A DNA stretch of 34,614 bases from the NCBI GenBank assembly GCA_030524705.1, contig JAUNGD010000037.1:1-34614 (forward strand). The letters run 5' to 3'. This DNA is from Lachnospiraceae bacterium. GTDB taxonomy: Bacteria; Bacillota; Clostridia; Lachnospirales; Lachnospiraceae. Positions 31,362-34,614 of this stretch are shown piece by piece. Each line of letters begins with the position of its first letter. The stretch's first letter is position 1. Position numbers and translations under genes: made by a program. Below the pieces are notes generated by a model, which saw only the letters and a program-made list of their open reading frames with translations, did no database searches and had not been told where the DNA came from.

Positions 31362-32858
31362 TCACTCCTTTCCGCCGGATGCCAGTTTAAGAAGGCGATC
31401 CTGTTCCAAACCCTCTGTCTTTAAAGCCGCAGCAATCCTGCCCTTGTGCATGATCAAAATGCGATCTGTCATCCCCAGTACTTCCGGTGCCTCCGATGAG
31501 ATTAAAATAATTCCCAAATCTTCGGTTTTTACCAGTTGATCAATCAAATTGTAAATCTCTGCTTTGGCGCCGACATCGACACCTCTTGTCGGTTCATTTA
31601 GGATCAGGACCTTCGGATGAATTGACAGCCATTTCGACAAAACAACCTTCTGCTGGTTTCCTCCCGAGAGAAGATTTACATGAGTATTACGGTCAACCGC
31701 TTTAATTGCAAGCGTCTTCATATATTCATCACAGATTTCCTTGTTCCTTGGCCAGTCAATGAGCATTCCCTTTCTGTGCAGATCACAACCCACCATGGAA
31801 ATATTCTCAAACACGGACATTCCCTTTACAAAGCCGTCTTTCTTTCTGTTGAGAGGAACATAGGCCACCTTATTTTGCACCATACTGTCTATGTTCCCTT
31901 TTTTAATCGTATTTCCATCGAGAATTATTTCACCTTTATCTGCTTTTAAGTATCCGAATAAAGTCTCCGCCAATTCTAAAGTACCGGAACCTGCCAGCCC
32001 GTAAATTCCAAGTACCTCTGATTTCATCAGCTCAAAATCAACATCCTCAAAATTTTTTCCGCTGAGTCCTGAAACCTTGAGCAAAACCTCGTCATTCTGT
32101 GTCGGCGTATGAACATAATACTCATCGAGTTCACGTCCAACCATTTTATTGATCATGACTTCAACCGGCGTATCCTTTACTTCTACAACATCTACCACTG
32201 TTCCATTCCGCAGTATCGTTACCCTGTTGCAAATATTTTCAATCTCAACCATCTTATGTGAAACATATATAATCGTGATTCCCTGACTATTCAGCTTCCT
32301 GATAAAATTAAAAAATATTTCGACCTCATTTTCCGGCAAAGCTGCAGTGGGCTCGTCCATGATAATCAGCTCTGCATTCATAGACATTGCCTTTGCAATC
32401 TCTACCATCTGCTGTTCATGAATACTGAGATCACTTCCCATAGCAGTTACATCAATATCCACACCCAGTCTGTTAAGAACCTGTCTTGCATCCTCCAGCA
32501 TTCTCTTTTTCTGAACCATTCCAAATTTACTCACATAATCCCGTCGGTTCAAAAAAATGTTTTCTGCCACGGTCATATTCGGAAAAATATTCAATTCCTG
32601 ATGCATCAGTGCAATCCCATCGTCTGCCGCCTCATCAATGGAGGTATAAGAAACCTCTCTGCCTTTAAACATGATCGTACCAGACGTCCGGGTGTACAAC
32701 CCTGTCAAGATTTTTAAAAGAGTGGACTTGCCGGCACCATTTTCACCTATTAAGCCCATAATCTCGCCTTTTTTCACATCAAGACATGCATGATCCAAAA
32801 CCTTGGCACCGGGAAATACTTTGTCAATATCTTTCATACGAAGAATATATTCATCCAA
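31362..32858 (-). CDS. Sugar ABC transporter ATPase, duplicated (RbsA/MglA-like)
   Basis: A 498-residue protein with two ABC cassettes. Cassette 1 has Walker A GENGAGKST (38-46), a signature region LSIHEQQMVEIAKA and Walker B LIIMDEPTAALP. Cassette 2 has the degenerate Walker A GLAGSGTLELAE typical of RbsA proteins, LLSGGNQQKVVLSKWL and VLILNEPTRGVDVGAK. It energises the two RbsC-like permeases. A GGAAGGGTAGAAGAG site precedes the ATG, and 52 bp separate it from the first gene of the operon. Confidence 0.95.
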   Translation of the reverse strand: MDEYILRMKDIDKVFPGAKVLDHACLDVKKGEIMGLIGENGAGKSTLLKILTGLYTRTSGTIMFKGREVSYTSIDEAADDGIALMHQELNIFPNMTVAENIFLNRRDYVSKFGMVQKKRMLEDARQVLNRLGVDIDVTAMGSDLSIHEQQMVEIAKAMSMNAELIIMDEPTAALPENEVEIFFNFIRKLNSQGITIIYVSHKMVEIENICNRVTILRNGTVVDVVEVKDTPVEVMINKMVGRELDEYYVHTPTQNDEVLLKVSGLSGKNFEDVDFELMKSEVLGIYGLAGSGTLELAETLFGYLKADKGEIILDGNTIKKGNIDSMVQNKVAYVPLNRKKDGFVKGMSVFENISMVGCDLHRKGMLIDWPRNKEICDEYMKTLAIKAVDRNTHVNLLSGGNQQKVVLSKWLSIHPKVLILNEPTRGVDVGAKAEIYNLIDQLVKTEDLGIILISSEAPEVLGMTDRILIMHKGRIAAALKTEGLEQDRLLKLASGGKE

Positions 32859-32910
32859 TCTCTTCTACCCTTCCTTTCAATGCCTTGTAAAATATATCTC
32901 ATTACTCTTT

Positions 32911-34116
32911 TTATACCTCAGGCGCCTCCGGCATTCCGCAGTTATTGCAAAAATGCTTCAGCATTACCATATCTTCACAGGAATTATTCACGATCAGGAC
33001 ACCTTCATTTGCCCGTTTGTGTGACACGAAAAATTCATCCTTCGTCATCTGATTTATTCGTATTACATTTGGCGATTCACATTCCAGGTCTCCGAACATT
33101 CCATGACCGGACAGAAGAATACAGCCGTATGCAGCCTTATCCTTAATCAGTGCAGATTTACCAGGTCTTATTGTCAATTCCTTTGCACCAAAATACGGAT
33201 TTCCATAAGTAATCCATTTAGATACATACTCCTCCGTCTCGCTTTCAATGATTGGACGACGGAAATACTTTTTACGATAATAAGGATCTGTATTTATCTC
33301 CCAGTCAATCAGGCTCATAGTATATTCATACTCATCTTCCGCTTCCTCCGGTACAAGATTGTTCATCTCATCATGTGAGAATGCCGGATAATGGTTATCC
33401 GTATAATTCTCAAATACCGCATAGGATTCACTCATCCACTGCGGCTCATACGTACACCATGCACCACAGCCATGGAGAACACCCGCCGGAGTATACCAGC
33501 CTGTTCCAAGCTCCAGGCGATATGCTCTGGAAAGCTCTACAATTTTATTCTCCTTCGTATCAAAATCTCTGAGCCTTTCCAGTACTTCCTCCTTCGTTAC
33601 AGATGGATCAATCCCCAGATAAGTAATAACATTCGCATTTGCGGCAGACATATTCATCTGCGGCGGATAGTAGTACGCTTCCGGCTTCATGACTGCTCCC
33701 GGCTTACAGCATGCCGCGGCTTCTGTCGGATGAACATGAAAGAAAGAGGTCGTCGCATAATCATAAAATTTTGAGAACATCGGCCACCGTCCGTATTTAT
33801 TCCAAAGTTCTTCTCCAATCAGCTCTTCCTTTAATTCCTCTACTACATCTTTAAAAAAAATACGTTCTCCATCGCAGTCTACATATTGCATACCGAGGTT
33901 TTCCGGTGCATTCTTCACTCCGTGTTCTACCGGAGCCGTTGCACAAAACCAACGCTCCTCAATCATTCCCAATTCATTTCCGTAATAAGTATAATCGTCC
34001 GGATGCAGCCGAAGCCTCCTTCCCGGCATCCATGAATCTCTGGGAATAAAATCCGGGACCATACGAAGAATTCCATTGTTTTTTTTCATTGAATTTTCCA
34101 ATACCTTATTTGCCAT
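32911..34116 (-). CDS. Cupin-fold putative sugar isomerase (mannose-6-phosphate isomerase-like)
   Basis: A 401-residue protein. FFHVHPTEAAACCKPGA followed by MKPEAYYYPPQ recalls the metal site of type I phosphomannose isomerases (His, His, Glu), and later TPAGVLHGCGAWC supplies the second metal histidine. A C-terminal cupin-like region (about 305-400) ends HFCNNCGMPE. The overall similarity to characterised PMIs seems low, so the substrate is open; aldose-ketose isomerisation of the imported sugar is the natural guess. ATG 34116 is chosen for GGGAGGG 6 nt upstream. It is the promoter-proximal gene, ahead of the transporter. Confidence 0.7.
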   Translation of the reverse strand: MANKVLENSMKKNNGILRMVPDFIPRDSWMPGRRLRLHPDDYTYYGNELGMIEERWFCATAPVEHGVKNAPENLGMQYVDCDGERIFFKDVVEELKEELIGEELWNKYGRWPMFSKFYDYATTSFFHVHPTEAAACCKPGAVMKPEAYYYPPQMNMSAANANVITYLGIDPSVTKEEVLERLRDFDTKENKIVELSRAYRLELGTGWYTPAGVLHGCGAWCTYEPQWMSESYAVFENYTDNHYPAFSHDEMNNLVPEEAEDEYEYTMSLIDWEINTDPYYRKKYFRRPIIESETEEYVSKWITYGNPYFGAKELTIRPGKSALIKDKAAYGCILLSGHGMFGDLECESPNVIRINQMTKDEFFVSHKRANEGVLIVNNSCEDMVMLKHFCNNCGMPEAPEV

Positions 34117-34201
34117 GTTGTACCCTCCCAATCATTCACCGCCTAAAATGCAGCATTTTGCTTAATACTTCTTATTTTTTTGTATTTTTCTTGTGCGTTT
34201 T

Positions 34202-34240
34202 ATTCATTTTACCTTTGTTGCATCTGGTTGTAAAATGAAT
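34202..34240 (-). promoter_or_regulatory. Promoter of the sugar operon embedded in a perfect inverted repeat
   Basis: ATTCATTTTAC (34202-34212) and GTAAAATGAAT (34230-34240) are perfect 11-bp inverted arms with a 17-bp spacer. On the minus strand the arms contain TTTACA and TAAAAT separated by exactly 17 bp, a good sigma-A promoter about 85 bp upstream of the first gene. A dimeric regulator on this repeat would directly occlude RNA polymerase. I found no second copy elsewhere in the operon. Confidence 0.65.
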
Positions 34241-34359
34241 AATTCTCATTGGGTACATGACTGAAAGTTATGGCGGAATTTACACTAATTCATAAGAAAT
34301 GCCAAATAAGTAAACATATAAGATAAAATAAATTTATTTTTACTAACGAGAAAAAAAAT

Positions 34360-34396
34360 ATCTAACCAGAAAAAATAGCATCTTTTCTGGTTAGAT
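34360..34396 (-). terminator. Strong rho-independent terminator
   Basis: ATCTAACCAGAAAA (34360-34373) and TTTTCTGGTTAGAT (34383-34396) are perfect 14-bp arms around a 9-nt loop. On the minus strand the stem is followed by ATTTTTTTT. It ends transcription of the gene entering from the right edge and insulates the sugar operon. The surrounding 34241-34359 and 34397-34545 show no gene. Confidence 0.88.
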
Positions 34397-34545
34397 ATAA
34401 CAAATTTCGCTGTGTTATATTTCATAAATCTGCCCAAAATTCAGATTTAGAAAGCATATAAATTAATTATTGTATTATTCAAAAAAGTACAAATCATTCA
34501 GCTATTTATAGCTTGAGCTAATAGTTGACTGTAATAAAAAATTTC

Positions 34546-34614
34546 CTATCTTTCCTTCTCCATATACTTCATATAATTCGTCACCATCATCGCGATCTTG
34601 AACGTCAGCGCATC
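34546..34614 (-). CDS. 3' end of an unidentified gene (partial, 22 codons)
   Basis: The frame DALTFKIAMMVTNYM then KYMEKER ends at a TAG and is open to the window edge. A strong terminator lies 150 bp downstream in the same direction, supporting a real gene end. Too short to identify. Confidence 0.5.
   Translation of the reverse strand, partial: DALTFKIAMMVTNYMKYMEKER

Noticed and set aside
34132-34300. Catabolite repression (cre) site near the sugar operon promoter
   Set aside because: I looked for a TGWNANCGNTNWCA match and found no convincing one.
1-34614. tRNA, rRNA, CRISPR arrays, insertion sequences and phage genes
   Set aside because: Looked for cloverleaf-like blocks, regularly spaced repeats and transposase or integrase motifs on both strands; none was seen by eye.

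Overview
The window looks like a chromosomal segment of a monoderm Clostridia species, most likely a gut Lachnospiraceae. This is inferred from protein resemblance, AGGAGG-type ribosome binding sites, moderate GC content and a Tad pilus locus without outer-membrane secretin genes. I see no tRNA, rRNA, CRISPR array, insertion sequence or phage gene. The only remnants are a Big_2-type surface-protein fragment after dhaL and a possible sigma-factor fragment at the left edge.

Left end (1-3138): a possible sigma-like N-terminal fragment, a HIT-family nucleotide hydrolase with a good sigma-A promoter, an orphan soluble histidine kinase converging on a rhomboid protease, and a GNAT acetyltransferase.

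Tad/Flp pilus region (3143-13530, all minus strand): two transcription units. The distal unit (13530 to 8530) encodes a prepilin peptidase, a CpaE/TadZ-like ATPase, TadA, TadB and TadC. The proximal unit (8070 to 3143) encodes the 55-residue Flp pilin, a DUF5702-type protein, a TadE-like pseudopilin with two Cys/His repeats, a second prepilin peptidase, another TadE-like pseudopilin and an FHA-domain membrane protein. Both units start from near-identical promoters: TTTACA, 16 bp, TATAAT, with two copies of AAATCACAAAAAC exactly 21 bp apart. A related leader sequence lies downstream of each. This points to one shared switch for pilin and motor.

DhaK/DhaL pair (13884-15519, plus strand): DhaL keeps its Mg-ATP aspartates, but the DhaK-like partner lacks both histidines normally used for dihydroxyacetone binding and catalysis. 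A decayed Big_2 domain follows in frame after the dhaL stop.

Sugar operon (34116 to 16021, minus strand, about 18 kb): a promoter inside a perfect 11-bp inverted repeat precedes a cupin isomerase-like protein and a complete RbsABC-type ABC importer (ATPase, two permeases, binding protein). Next come an FGGY kinase, a class II aldolase, a bicupin, a second FGGY kinase, a divergent RpiB-like isomerase, 3-hexulose-6-phosphate synthase, ribulose-phosphate 3-epimerase, xylulokinase, a LysR regulator, a fourth FGGY kinase, 6-phospho-3-hexuloisomerase and an AraD-type 4-epimerase. The known families imply uptake of a monosaccharide, phosphorylation by several kinases and convergence on ribulose-5-P/xylulose-5-P. 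The HxlA/HxlB pair links this pool to fructose-6-P and formaldehyde. The substrate is not evident. The pairing of RuMP enzymes with four FGGY kinases, a mutated RpiB and two unassigned cupins makes this the best candidate for an undescribed pathway. The right edge holds a strong terminator and the last 22 codons of an unidentified minus-strand gene.
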